A stretch of DNA of 29,677 nucleotides from Pseudomonadota bacterium (GTDB taxonomy: Bacteria > Pseudomonadota > Alphaproteobacteria > Caulobacterales > Caulobacteraceae): NCBI GenBank assembly GCA_023424215.1, contig JAFAEC010000229.1:1-29677 (forward strand). Direction: 5' to 3'. A model generated the notes under the pieces. The model did not search any database, was not told where the DNA came from, and saw nothing but the letters and a program-made list of their open reading frames with translations. A program made the position numbers and the translations under genes. Below, in pieces: positions 10,559 to 18,183 of this stretch (positions within the stretch are counted from its first letter, which is position 1; each line of letters begins with the position of its first letter).

Positions 10559-11389
10559 CTAGTGGGACAGGCAGACGCAGACGGGACTGTCGGCGAGCAG
10601 CTCGCGGGTCACGCCGCCGAGCGCCCATTCCTGCAGGCGCGCGTGGCCGTAGCCTCCGGCCACGATCAGCCCCGCGCCCCGGGCGTCCGCCTCGGCCAGA
10701 ATGCGGGTCCCGGTCGAGGCTCCCTCGCCGGAGGCGAAGACCGGTTCCGCCGTGATCTCGTGTCCGGCCAGATACCGGACGACGTCAGCCAGCTCGGCCT
10801 CGACCTCGGCCCGGTCGTCGGCGTGGCCGAAGGCGCAGACCGAGACGCTGGAGGCCCGCTGCAGAAGGGGAATGGCCGCAGCGAGGGCCAGGCGGGCCTC
10901 GCGACAATCCTTCCACGCCACGACGGCCGGCTCGCCCACGGGATTGCGCAGTCGGACCGGCGGGACCATCAGCACCGGCCTTCCCGCCCGCATCAGGACA
11001 TCAGCGGCGTCCGGTGCATGGTAGGGCGCGCGCGGATTGCGCCCGCCGATCAGAACAAGATCCGCAGACCCCGCCGCGCGGGCGCAGACCTCGGCCGGAT
11101 AGCCGATCTCGCCCTTCCAGTCGGTCTCGACCCCGCGGGCCTGCACGATGTCCTCGAAGCGCTTTCTGGCCCGCTCCACGTCGGCCTCGGCCATGTCCCG
11201 GTAAAGGGTCAGCAGTTCGCCCACCATCGCGCCGCCCGCCAGCGGATCGTAGAGGGGCGGGGCGATCGACCCCACGGACAGGCCCGTCAGGCGGCCGCCG
11301 AAGGCGACCGCCAGATCGCAGGCGAGCTCGAGACGGCTGTCGCTTTCCGGGCCGTCCTCGACGGCGACAAGCAGGCTGGTGTAGGTCAT
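10559..11389 (-). CDS. Universal stress protein, two UspA domains
   Basis: This 276-residue protein has tandem UspA folds. The first starts at MTYTSLLVAVEDG and includes ADLVLIGGRNP; the second starts near PAVVAWKDCREARLAL and ends with the nucleotide-binding-type segment GGYGHARLQEWALGGVTRELL. Tandem USPs of this form accumulate in starvation and low oxygen in proteobacteria. The start ATG at 11389 is 46 bp from FixK box 3, which it shares with the divergent cytochrome c gene. The flavodoxin-fold gene follows in the same direction. Confidence 0.9.
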   Translation of the reverse strand: MTYTSLLVAVEDGPESDSRLELACDLAVAFGGRLTGLSVGSIAPPLYDPLAGGAMVGELLTLYRDMAEADVERARKRFEDIVQARGVETDWKGEIGYPAEVCARAAGSADLVLIGGRNPRAPYHAPDAADVLMRAGRPVLMVPPVRLRNPVGEPAVVAWKDCREARLALAAAIPLLQRASSVSVCAFGHADDRAEVEAELADVVRYLAGHEITAEPVFASGEGASTGTRILAEADARGAGLIVAGGYGHARLQEWALGGVTRELLADSPVCVCLSH

Positions 11390-11435
11390 GCGTCTTCTCC
11401 TATCGTCAGAAGATGCCGGGCCGGCGACCGTCGCC

Positions 11436-11449
11436 TTGATCAGGATCAA
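11436..11449 (+). promoter_or_regulatory. FixK/FNR box 3 (divergent: USP / cytochrome c)
   Basis: TTGATCAGGATCAA has both half-sites perfect (TTGAT and ATCAA). It lies 46 bp from the leftward USP start and 48 bp from the rightward cytochrome c start, an almost symmetric divergent arrangement. Confidence 0.87.
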
Positions 11450-11497
11450 CGCGGAATCCACGGTGTGGGCCAGCTTTCGGCGGGAGGGAGATCGTCC

Positions 11498-11854
11498 ATG
11501 TCCAGACCGCTCGTCGCCGCCGCCCTTGCCCTGATCGTCGCGGGATGCGCGGGTCGGGAGGCGTCCCCCGCGCCGATGCCGACCGATCCGGGCGAGCAGG
11601 CCGCGCTCCGCGGGCAGAGAATTGCGGCGGTCACCTGCGCCAGCTGCCACGCCATAGCGGCCGCCGACGCCAGCCCCATGCCCCAGGCCACGCCGTTCCG
11701 CGAGATCGTCCACCGCTATCCGCTGGACCGACTGGAGGAGGCCTTCGCCGAAGGTCTGGTCACCGGCCATCCGGCCATGCCGCCGTTCGTCTTCCGCGCC
11801 AGCGAGATCGACGATCTGATCGCCTACCTCGAAACGGTGCGAGACGAGCCGTGA
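11498..11854 (+). CDS. Small lipoprotein c-type cytochrome
   Basis: This 118-residue protein has a lipoprotein signal (LIVAGC, lipidated Cys17), a single haem-c motif CASCH (Cys47, Cys50, His51) and a probable axial Met94 in HPAMPPF. It is therefore a membrane-anchored periplasmic monohaem cytochrome c of class I. It could carry electrons to a low-oxygen terminal oxidase or another periplasmic partner; no oxidase genes are in the window. It is the first gene of a unit with the PNPOx-like gene (GTGA overlap) and lies 48 bp downstream of FixK box 3. Confidence 0.9.
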   Translation: MSRPLVAAALALIVAGCAGREASPAPMPTDPGEQAALRGQRIAAVTCASCHAIAAADASPMPQATPFREIVHRYPLDRLEEAFAEGLVTGHPAMPPFVFRASEIDDLIAYLETVRDEP

Positions 11855-12354
11855 CAGGGTCCCCGGCCGAACGCCTCGACCGTCGCACCGCCGCGGCAAT
11901 CGTCGAGCTGCTCGGTCGCGAACGGCTGATGACGCTCGCCTGCCGCCGTGCCGACGGCTGGCCGCACGCCACCACCGTCGGCTACCTGAACCAGGGGCTC
12001 GACCTCTATTTTATCGTGGCGCGGAGCAGCCACAAGTTCGCGAATCTCCATGCCGACCCCCGGGCCGCGGCGGCGATCCGGACCACGACCACGCGGGGCG
12101 ACCCGGTGGGCGTGTCGATGACGGGACGGGTCGACGAGGTGCTCGACCCCGCCGTGGTCCAGCGGCTCAACCTGCTCGTGGCCGAACGATATCCGCAGGT
12201 GCATGTCTACTGCCCGTCCGCGAACGCGGTGGCGGTCATGCATTTCCGGCCGGTCGCCATCTCGGTCAACTGCCTGACCCACGGCCGGAGCGAGGTGCAG
12301 ACGTTCCGGCTCGAGGCCGACGATCTCGTCGCCGCCGGATCGCCGCCGCCTTGA
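11851..12354 (+). CDS. Pyridoxamine 5'-phosphate oxidase-like flavin-binding protein
   Basis: This 167-residue protein resembles the PNPOx split-barrel family (LMTLACRRADGWPHATTVGYLNQGLDLYF near the N-terminus, then SHKFANLHADPRAAAAI and VSMTGRVDEVLD). Members bind FMN, F420 or haem and often reduce small molecules; the ligand is not evident here. The start is GTG 11851, overlapping the cytochrome stop by 4 bp (GTGA), so the two are coupled. Its own TGA stop lies inside FixK box 4, which serves the next gene. Confidence 0.82.
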   Translation: MTGSPAERLDRRTAAAIVELLGRERLMTLACRRADGWPHATTVGYLNQGLDLYFIVARSSHKFANLHADPRAAAAIRTTTTRGDPVGVSMTGRVDEVLDPAVVQRLNLLVAERYPQVHVYCPSANAVAVMHFRPVAISVNCLTHGRSEVQTFRLEADDLVAAGSPPP

Positions 12355-12364
12355 CCCCGATCAA
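12351..12364 (+). promoter_or_regulatory. FixK/FNR box 4 (before the second USP), overlapping a stop codon
   Basis: TTGACCCCGATCAA has one perfect half (ATCAA) and one change in the other. The TGA of the PNPOx-like gene (12352-12354) is part of the box. The box ends 48 bp before the USP start, and a -10-like CATCCT at 12388-12393 is correctly spaced for class II activation. Confidence 0.78.
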
Positions 12365-12412
12365 GGCGGCGAGGGCGACGCGGGGCGCATCCTTGTGAAA
12401 AGGGAGACGAAC

Positions 12413-13273
12413 ATGAGCCTCAAACGCATCCTGGCCCTGGCGTCGAGCGGCGCGGGCGACGCGACGTGCCTGTCGTTCGCCGCCCACCTCGCGGGCCAGC
12501 ACGACTCGGTCGTCGAGGTCCTGCCGGTCTACCTCGACTCCGCCGTGGACATGGTCGCGCTGGGCATGACCCTGGGCGCCACCCTGTCCCGCCAGGCGGT
12601 CGAGGAATTGGCCGCCGCCGAGCGGGAGCTGCAGGAGCGCGTCGAAGACGCCGCCCGCCGCGCCGCCAATGAGGCCGATGTCGTCTACGGCGCCGGGGAC
12701 GGCGCGCCTCGCATGTCGGTGCTCGGGCGCGGGCTCAGGCCGGCGCTGGCCCTGTCGCGCGAGGCCGCGCTCGCGGATCTCGTCATCCTCGCCCAGGCCG
12801 CCGTCGACTCCGCCCCGGGGCGGGAAGTTCTCGGACAGGCCCTGCTCGCGGACCGCGCCCCGGTGCTGGTCGCCCGTGGCGATCCCGAACGGCTGTCGGG
12901 CGCCGCCGCGATCGCCTGGGACGGCAGTCCGCAGGCCGGTCGCGCGGTGCGGGCCGCCCTGCCGTTGCTGGCCATGGCCAGCCGGATTCACGTGCTTCAG
13001 TGCGTCACGGGTCTGGATCCGCGGGCCGGCGACCCGGACATCAGCGCGCTGAACGCCTATCTGAAACTCCACGGCGTCGGCGAGGGCGAGGCGACCCTCG
13101 TCGAAGGGGCGGACGAGGGCGCGGCCCTGGTGGCGGCGGCGCAAGGCAAGGGGGGCGGGATCCTGGTCGCTGGCGCCTGGGGGCACTCGCGCCTGCGGGA
13201 GTTCGTCTTCGGCGGCGCCACCCGCAGCTTCCTGCACGCCGCAGATGGGCCGAGCGTCCTGCTGGCTCACTGA
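12413..13273 (+). CDS. Universal stress protein, two UspA domains
   Basis: This 286-residue tandem USP starts MSLKRILALASSGAG and ends with GGGILVAGAWGHSRLREFVFGGATRSFL, the conserved UspA C-terminal signature. The middle has AAAIAWDGSPQAGRAVRAALPLL, the start of the second domain. ATG 12413 has GGGAGA about 7 bp upstream. It is preceded by FixK box 4 and followed after 34 bp by the beta-CASP nuclease gene, probably one operon. It is a separate paralogue from the USP at 10559-11389. Confidence 0.9.
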   Translation: MSLKRILALASSGAGDATCLSFAAHLAGQHDSVVEVLPVYLDSAVDMVALGMTLGATLSRQAVEELAAAERELQERVEDAARRAANEADVVYGAGDGAPRMSVLGRGLRPALALSREAALADLVILAQAAVDSAPGREVLGQALLADRAPVLVARGDPERLSGAAAIAWDGSPQAGRAVRAALPLLAMASRIHVLQCVTGLDPRAGDPDISALNAYLKLHGVGEGEATLVEGADEGAALVAAAQGKGGGILVAGAWGHSRLREFVFGGATRSFLHAADGPSVLLAH

Positions 13274-13307
13274 TATACCGGCCCGGCAGTCGCTGCGAGA
13301 CGCGTTC

Positions 13308-14888
13308 ATGACAGCCCACCTGACCTTCCACGGCGGCGCCGAGTGCGTCACGGGATCCTGCCTGCTGCTGGAGACCGGCGAGCGTCGGCTGCTGATCGAC
13401 TGCGGAATGTTCCAAGGGCCGAAGACGCTGAAGGCCCTGAACTACGAGCCCTTCCCGTTCGCGCCGGATTCGATCGACGCCGTCCTGCTGACCCACGCCC
13501 ACATCGACCATTCCGGCCTGCTGCCGAAGCTGGTGCGGGCCGGATATCGCGGCCCGATCTTCGCCACCCGGAGCACGCGCGACCTGTGCGAGGTCATGCT
13601 GGCCGACGCGGCCAGCATCCAGGAAAGCGAGGTCCGGCAGCTCAACCGCCGCAACGCACAGCGGGGCCTGCGCGCGGTCGAGCCGATCTACACCGGCGCG
13701 GACGTGGATCCGACGCTGCGGCTCTTCCAGCGGGTCAAATTCGGAGAGCCGACGACGATCGTCGGCGGCGTGCAGGCGACGTGGTGGCCGGCGGGGCATC
13801 TGCTCGGGGCGGCCTCCATCCAGGTCGAGGCGAGGGAGGGCGGCGAGGCCCTGAACCTGCTGTTCTCGGGAGATGTCGGCTCCGGCCGGCAGCCGTTCCT
13901 GCCCGCGCCGGCCGGTCCGTCCGGCGTCGATCATGTGATCCTCGAGAGCACCTACGGCGACCGGGAGCGAATCGACCTGGAGCTGACGGCCCGACGGCGG
14001 GCCCTGACGGAAGAGCTGCGGCAGGCCAGGGCCGCCGGCGGTCCGCTGTTGATCCCGACCTTCGCCGTGGGGCGGGCGCAGGAGCTGATCCTCGACCTGC
14101 TGGCGGTCATGGAGGCGGAGCCGGCCCTGGCGGCGGACATCTTCCTCGACTCGCCGCTGGCGATAGAGGCCACGGAGGTCTTCCTGCGGCGCGGCTGGAA
14201 CCCCGACGCCGGCGAGAACCCGTTCGAGCCGCTGCGCCACGCCACCCGTCTCCACCACCTGATGCGGCCCCAGGAAAGCGACCGGCTCGAGCGACTGTCG
14301 GGCTGGCACGTGGTTCTCGCCGGCAGCGGCATGTGCGACGCCGGGCGCATCCGCCGCCATCTCAAGCGATTGCTCTGGCGCCGGGAGGTCACGGTCCTGA
14401 TCACCGGCTTCCAGGCCGCCGGCACGCTGGGGCGCTATCTCGTCGAGGGGCGTTCGGCCGTCCGGATCCAGGGGGAGGACGTCCGCGTGGGCGCGCGGAT
14501 TCGCATGCTGGACTCCTATTCCGGGCACGCGGACGCGACCGGCCTCGTCGACTGGCTGAACGACAGAGCTCCCCTGGCGGGGACGGTGATGGTCAATCAC
14601 GGAGAGCCGGACGCCGCCGCCGTCCTGGCGGCCCGGCTGGGGGCGGCGGGCTATCGGGCGTCGACGCCCCGGCTGGACGAGACCTGGGTTCTCGACTGCA
14701 CGTCAGCCCAGCCCATGCCGCGCGACCGGGCGCGGCTCGAGGCCGGCCAGGCGACGCGACCGGACTGGCACAACGACCGGTCCGCCTTCCTCGTGACGCT
14801 GAACGAGACCCTGCAGCGGCTGCCGAACGACGCGGAGCGGGAAGCCCTGCTGGGCCGGCTGGCCGCGACGCTCACGCCCGACGGCTGA
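13308..14888 (+). CDS. MBL-fold beta-CASP RNA nuclease (CPSF/RNA-processing exonuclease family)
   Basis: This 526-residue metallo-beta-lactamase protein of the beta-CASP group has HAHIDH at residues 63-68 (zinc ligands), then GHLLGAASIQV, FSGDVGSG, the beta-CASP segments STYGDR, PTFAVGRAQEL and DSPLAIEATEVF, SGMCDAGRIRRHL, and the late SGHADA motif. Bacterial relatives (YSH1/CPSF73-like) process or degrade RNA. Its place behind a USP in a FixK-controlled unit suggests RNA turnover or ribosome adjustment in low oxygen, which is inference only. The start chosen is ATG 13308; the frame is open upstream into the USP, but the protein family begins at this Met. Confidence 0.9.
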   Translation: MTAHLTFHGGAECVTGSCLLLETGERRLLIDCGMFQGPKTLKALNYEPFPFAPDSIDAVLLTHAHIDHSGLLPKLVRAGYRGPIFATRSTRDLCEVMLADAASIQESEVRQLNRRNAQRGLRAVEPIYTGADVDPTLRLFQRVKFGEPTTIVGGVQATWWPAGHLLGAASIQVEAREGGEALNLLFSGDVGSGRQPFLPAPAGPSGVDHVILESTYGDRERIDLELTARRRALTEELRQARAAGGPLLIPTFAVGRAQELILDLLAVMEAEPALAADIFLDSPLAIEATEVFLRRGWNPDAGENPFEPLRHATRLHHLMRPQESDRLERLSGWHVVLAGSGMCDAGRIRRHLKRLLWRREVTVLITGFQAAGTLGRYLVEGRSAVRIQGEDVRVGARIRMLDSYSGHADATGLVDWLNDRAPLAGTVMVNHGEPDAAAVLAARLGAAGYRASTPRLDETWVLDCTSAQPMPRDRARLEAGQATRPDWHNDRSAFLVTLNETLQRLPNDAEREALLGRLAATLTPDG

Positions 14889-14934
14889 CGCCAAGCGGTC
14901 GCTCCGCCAGCGCGAGTCCCGGGCCCGGCGGGCC

Positions 14935-15570
14935 TCAGGGCGCAAACCGCCCCAGCGCCGATTCGCCGAGTGCGAGCTCCCACCTGGCTCCCCGTCGGTC
15001 CGCCGTCCGGTGGACGCGCGCGCCCAGCTGCTTCGCCAGGCTGGCGACGAGGTTCAGGCCGAAGCCGGACGTCCATTCGCCGTCCGCGACGCCGCGACCC
15101 GAGTCCGCGACGATGAGGCGCGCGCCGGCGTCGGTCGACTCCAGCGTCACCTCGACCGCGCCCGGCCCGTCGCTGAGGCCGTGCTCCAGGGCGTTGCCCA
15201 GCCACTCGGCGGTGATCATCGCCAGCGCCGAGGCGACCTTGGCCGAGGCCCAGAGGGGCGCGACGTTCACCCGGATATCCGCGTGCCGGTCGAAGGCGTC
15301 GAGTTCGGCCACGTCGCGGCAGACGTCGCCCAGCAGATCGTCGAGCCGAACGGCCACGCCGCTCTCCTGCAGCCGCTGGTGGAGGCGCATGACGGTGCGC
15401 ACGCGGCGGCCCGCCTCGGTCAGGACCGCCGCCGCGGCCGGGGGCGCCAGCTGGCTCTCCATGCGCAGGAGGCTGGCGATCGACTGGAGGCTGTTGCCGA
15501 TCTGGTGATGAGCCGCGCGAACGACGTCGGCGGCCTCGGCGGCGGGAGCAGGGCTGACGGGCTGGATCAT
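14935..15570 (-). CDS. Small soluble sensor histidine kinase (HisKA_2/HWE-like), no sensory domain
   Basis: This 211-residue protein consists of a phospho-acceptor region (AAHHQIGNSLQSIASLLRMES, probably His22) and an ATPase domain (N-box WLGNALEHGLSDG, G-box DSGRGV, then SGFGLNLVASLAKQLGARV). It is unusually short: there is no PAS, GAF or membrane segment, so it may receive its signal from a partner or act as a histidine phosphotransfer-type kinase. ATG 15570 was chosen because upstream residues would overlap the divergent gene. No response regulator is adjacent. FixK box 5 lies 52 bp upstream, shared with the divergent oxidoreductase. Confidence 0.8.
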   Translation of the reverse strand: MIQPVSPAPAAEAADVVRAAHHQIGNSLQSIASLLRMESQLAPPAAAAVLTEAGRRVRTVMRLHQRLQESGVAVRLDDLLGDVCRDVAELDAFDRHADIRVNVAPLWASAKVASALAMITAEWLGNALEHGLSDGPGAVEVTLESTDAGARLIVADSGRGVADGEWTSGFGLNLVASLAKQLGARVHRTADRRGARWELALGESALGRFAP

Positions 15571-15622
15571 CGCAGGGGCCTTGGAGGAAGCCGCAAGGTG
15601 AAGCTCGCGGGACAACCGGGCC

Positions 15623-15636
15623 TTGAGCGAGATCAA
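15623..15636 (+). promoter_or_regulatory. FixK/FNR box 5 (divergent: histidine kinase / quinone reductase)
   Basis: TTGAGCGAGATCAA has a perfect ATCAA half and TTGAG in place of TTGAT. It lies 52 bp from the leftward kinase start and 34 bp from the rightward oxidoreductase start. Confidence 0.75.
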
Positions 15637-15670
15637 GGCCGGGGCAGCCGGAGGCGTGAAAGCTGCGGCC

Positions 15671-16291
15671 ATGCCAGACGCAGCTCCCCGTATCGCGGTG
15701 ATCGTCGCCCATCCCCGGAAGCGCAGCTTCACGGTAGCGATGTCCGAAGCCTTCGCTTCAGCCGCCCGGGCGGCGGGCGCGGAGGTGATCGAGCGCGACC
15801 TCTACCGGCTGCGTTTCGACCCCCGGCTGCGGGCGGACGAGATGCCGGATCATCTAGGCGCCGTCGTCCGGCCGGACGTGGCCCGCGAGCGCGAGGCCAT
15901 CGCCGGCGCCGACATCTTCGCCTTCTTCTACCCGCTGTGGTTCAACTCCACGCCGGCGATGATGAAGGGCTATGTCGACCGCGTGTTCGGCATGGATTTC
16001 GGCTACTCGGCGCAGCGGCAGGGCGGCAACCAGCCGCTGCTCGGCGGGCGCAAGATGGTGACCTTCACCTCCTCGGGCGCGCCGCAGGACTGGGTCGAGC
16101 GCAGCGGCGCCTGGGCGGCGATGCAGGAGCACTTCGACGCGCATTTCGCCGCCGTGACCGGGATGGAGATCATCGGTCGCCACAACGTCGGCGGCGTGGG
16201 TGGCGGGATGCGCCGGGACGTGGTGGACCGTCATCGCGCCGAGGTCGCCGAGCGGGCGCGCCGCATCGTCGCCGTCTATCGTCACGCCTGA
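15671..16291 (+). CDS. NAD(P)H dehydrogenase (quinone)-like flavoprotein
   Basis: This 206-residue protein is of the NQO1/flavodoxin-2 type: IAVIVAHPRKRSFTVAMSEAF (phosphate loop), IAGADIFAFFYPLWFNSTPAMMKGYVDRVF (the family's flavin and quinone-pocket signature) and KMVTFTSSGAPQDWV. It probably catalyses two-electron quinone reduction with FAD, avoiding semiquinone radicals. It is distinct from the more diverged flavodoxin-fold protein at 9928-10521. The start is ATG 15671, but GTG 15656 is in frame and nearer a GGAGG; the choice is uncertain. FixK box 5 is 34 bp upstream. Confidence 0.87.
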   Translation: MPDAAPRIAVIVAHPRKRSFTVAMSEAFASAARAAGAEVIERDLYRLRFDPRLRADEMPDHLGAVVRPDVAREREAIAGADIFAFFYPLWFNSTPAMMKGYVDRVFGMDFGYSAQRQGGNQPLLGGRKMVTFTSSGAPQDWVERSGAWAAMQEHFDAHFAAVTGMEIIGRHNVGGVGGGMRRDVVDRHRAEVAERARRIVAVYRHA

Positions 16292-16293
16292 GC

Positions 16294-17061
16294 TCAGCGG
16301 GCGGTGTAGCCGCCGTCAATGACCAGCTCGGCCCCGGTGACGAAGCGCGCCTCGTCGGAGGCGAGGTAGACGACCCCCCAGGCGATATCGTCGGGCTCGC
16401 CCATGTGGCCGAGCGGATGCAGGGCGTCGGCGGCCTTGCGGCCGGCTTCGAGATCGCCATGGCCGGACAGGTGGGCCTCGACCATGGGCGTCCAGATGAA
16501 GCCCGGATGGATCGAGTTCACCCGGATGCGGTCCGGGGCGTACAGCAGGGCGTCGGTCTTGGTCATCAGACGCACCGCGCCCTTCGAGGCGTGATAGGGC
16601 GGCACGTCGGGGCCGCCCACGAGGCCGTAGATCGACGACAGGTTGATGATCGAACCGCCTCCCGCCCGGCGAAGGTGGGGAATGGCGTGCTTGGTGCAGA
16701 AGAACACGCCCTTGACGTTGATCGCCTGCACCCAGTCCCATTCGGCCTCGGTCACCTCGTGGGTGGGCTTGTCGACGCCGGCCACGCCCGCGTTGTTGAC
16801 CAGCACGTCGAGGCGTCCGAAGCGCCCCGCGACCTCGTCCAGAACGCGCTGCACCTCGGCCTCGCGGGAGACGTCGCAGCGCCACGAGGCCGCGCCCAGG
16901 CCGCGCGCGACCAGGTCGGCGACCAGCGCCTCGGCCGCGGACTCGTTCACGTCGAGGACGGCGACGGAAGCGCCTTCCTCGGCCATGCGGATGGCGGCGG
17001 CGCGGCCGAGGCCGACGGCGGCGCCGGTGACCACGGCGACCTTTCCGGAAAGGCGGGGCAT
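16294..17061 (-). CDS. Short-chain dehydrogenase/reductase (SDR)
   Basis: This 255-residue classical SDR has the cofactor motif TGAAVGLG, NNAGV, the catalytic Ser in INLSSIYG and Tyr/Lys in YHASK. It ends GGYTAR, as glucose-dehydrogenase or 3-oxoacyl-reductase-like family members do. The acidic residue after strand 2 (VLDVNE) favours NAD over NADP. The substrate cannot be inferred. The start at 17061 (MPRLSGK) is the natural family start. It converges with the quinone reductase (stops 2 bp apart). A degenerate FixK-like dyad at 17108-17121 lies 46 bp upstream. Confidence 0.88.
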   Translation of the reverse strand: MPRLSGKVAVVTGAAVGLGRAAAIRMAEEGASVAVLDVNESAAEALVADLVARGLGAASWRCDVSREAEVQRVLDEVAGRFGRLDVLVNNAGVAGVDKPTHEVTEAEWDWVQAINVKGVFFCTKHAIPHLRRAGGGSIINLSSIYGLVGGPDVPPYHASKGAVRLMTKTDALLYAPDRIRVNSIHPGFIWTPMVEAHLSGHGDLEAGRKAADALHPLGHMGEPDDIAWGVVYLASDEARFVTGAELVIDGGYTAR

Positions 17062-17117
17062 GTGAGTCTCCTTCGCAGCCAGTAAGGCCCCGGTCGAAGC
17101 CGGCGCCATGAGCGAGA

Positions 17118-17504
17118 TCATTCGCGGCGAAGAAGCCGGAGGATCTCGGTGAACAGCGCCTCGTCCAGCAGGGGCTTCTCGACGATCGACACGCCGAGGG
17201 CGGTGGCCCGGCGGCGGAGCACCGGCGAGGGCGCGGTGGTGATCAGCACCGCCGGCGCCAGGACGCCGAGGCCCCGCAGCGTTTCGAGCATCTCGACGCC
17301 CGGCCGGTCGGGCAGCTTCTCGTCGATGATCATGCAATCGAACGGACCGCGCGCGGCGGCCGTCGCCAAGGCCTCTCCCGCGGTGGTGCAGCGGTCGACG
17401 CGAAAGCCTCTCGTATCGGCCATGAAGCCAAGGGCGCGCAGCACGTCGGGATCGTCATCGACGATCAGAAGGGCGAGCCGATCGTCAGCCACGGGGGAAA
17501 GCAC
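17118..17504 (-). CDS. Single-domain response regulator, FixT-like
   Basis: This 128-residue stand-alone receiver has an acidic cluster D16-D18, phospho-acceptor Asp61 (MIIDEKLPD), T89/T90 (LITT) and Lys110 (VEKPL). There is no output domain. The GTG start at 17504 has AGGAG 8 bp upstream. It lies downstream of fixL-fixJ on the same strand, 79 bp after the fixJ stop, with a FixK-like half-perfect box between. In Caulobacter a single-domain receiver, FixT, is made under FixK control and inhibits FixL; position and size suggest the same feedback role here. It has only two cysteines (39 and 57), whereas Caulobacter FixT is reported to bind an Fe-S cluster, so orthology is not certain. Confidence 0.72.
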   Translation of the reverse strand: MLSPVADDRLALLIVDDDPDVLRALGFMADTRGFRVDRCTTAGEALATAAARGPFDCMIIDEKLPDRPGVEMLETLRGLGVLAPAVLITTAPSPVLRRRATALGVSIVEKPLLDEALFTEILRLLRRE

Positions 17505-17566
17505 CGGATTGCTCCTGGGAAGTCGACGGAGGTCGATTAACCTTCCCGGGAATCGGCCGCGCCGCC

Positions 17567-17580
17567 TTGATCCATGCCAA
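17567..17580 (-). promoter_or_regulatory. Weak FixK/FNR box 6 before the FixT-like receiver
   Basis: TTGATCCATGCCAA (plus-strand reading) has one perfect TTGAT half; the other half differs from GTCAA at one base. It lies 62 bp from the GTG start of the receiver and just beyond the fixJ stop, the spacing seen at the better boxes. Confidence 0.5.
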
Positions 17581-17583
17581 AAA

Positions 17584-18183
17584 TCAGAGGCCGGCGGCGA
17601 GGGCGATCCGCATCAGTTCGGCGATGTTGCGCGCGCCGGTCTTGCTCATCAGGTTCGCCCGGTAGATCTCCACCGTGCGTGGGCTGATGTCGAGATCGAA
17701 GGCGATCTGCTTGTTCATCTTGCCCTCGACGACGCCCGCCAGCACGTCCCGTTCGCGGGCGCTGAGATCGGCAATCCGGTCGCGGGCCTGCTGCTGCGCC
17801 ACGTCGGGCGCATCGGTGGAGCGCGCCGCCTCGAGGGCCTCGCGCAGGCAGCGGAGCAGATGCTCGTCGTCGAAGGGCTTTTCGATGAAGTCCCGGACGC
17901 CAGCCTTCATCGCTTCCACGGCCAGGGGGATGTCGCCGTGGCCGGTCATCACAACCACGGGCAGGGGGACCCCGCGGCTCTTCAGTTCGCGCACGAGGTC
18001 GAGACCCGTCATTCCGGGCATGCGGATGTCGGTCAGCACGCAGCCGGGCTCGACCGGCAGGGCGTTCAGGAACTCGTTCGCCGATGGGTAGAAGGCGGCG
18101 GTTATGCCGTTCACGTCGAGGAGGAAGGCAAGGGCGTCGCGGACGCCGTCGTCGTCGTCGATGACATGAACCAGATCAGGCAC
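17584..18183 (-). CDS. fixJ: Two-component response regulator FixJ
   Basis: This 199-residue regulator has an N-terminal receiver (D9-D12, phospho-acceptor Asp52 in LTDIRMPGMTG, Thr80, Lys102) and a C-terminal NarL/FixJ-type helix-turn-helix (LSARERDVLAGVVEGKMNKQIAFDLDISPRTVE region). FixJ is phosphorylated by FixL when oxygen is low and then activates fixK. The start is GTG 18183, with GGAG 8 bp upstream; it overlaps the end of fixL by 8 bp, so the two are co-expressed. The frame is open further upstream inside fixL, but those residues do not match the family. Confidence 0.93.
   Translation of the reverse strand: MPDLVHVIDDDDGVRDALAFLLDVNGITAAFYPSANEFLNALPVEPGCVLTDIRMPGMTGLDLVRELKSRGVPLPVVVMTGHGDIPLAVEAMKAGVRDFIEKPFDDEHLLRCLREALEAARSTDAPDVAQQQARDRIADLSARERDVLAGVVEGKMNKQIAFDLDISPRTVEIYRANLMSKTGARNIAELMRIALAAGL

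Noticed and set aside
14889..14934. GC-rich short inverted repeats between the nuclease and kinase genes as a terminator
   Set aside because: Only about a 5-bp stem with a 3-base loop and no T-run; too weak to call.
13343..15508. 721-codon frame overlapping the beta-CASP nuclease and histidine kinase
   Set aside because: It is a shifted reading of two genes with clear catalytic motifs on both strands; its product is Arg/Ala/Gly-rich and has no domain.
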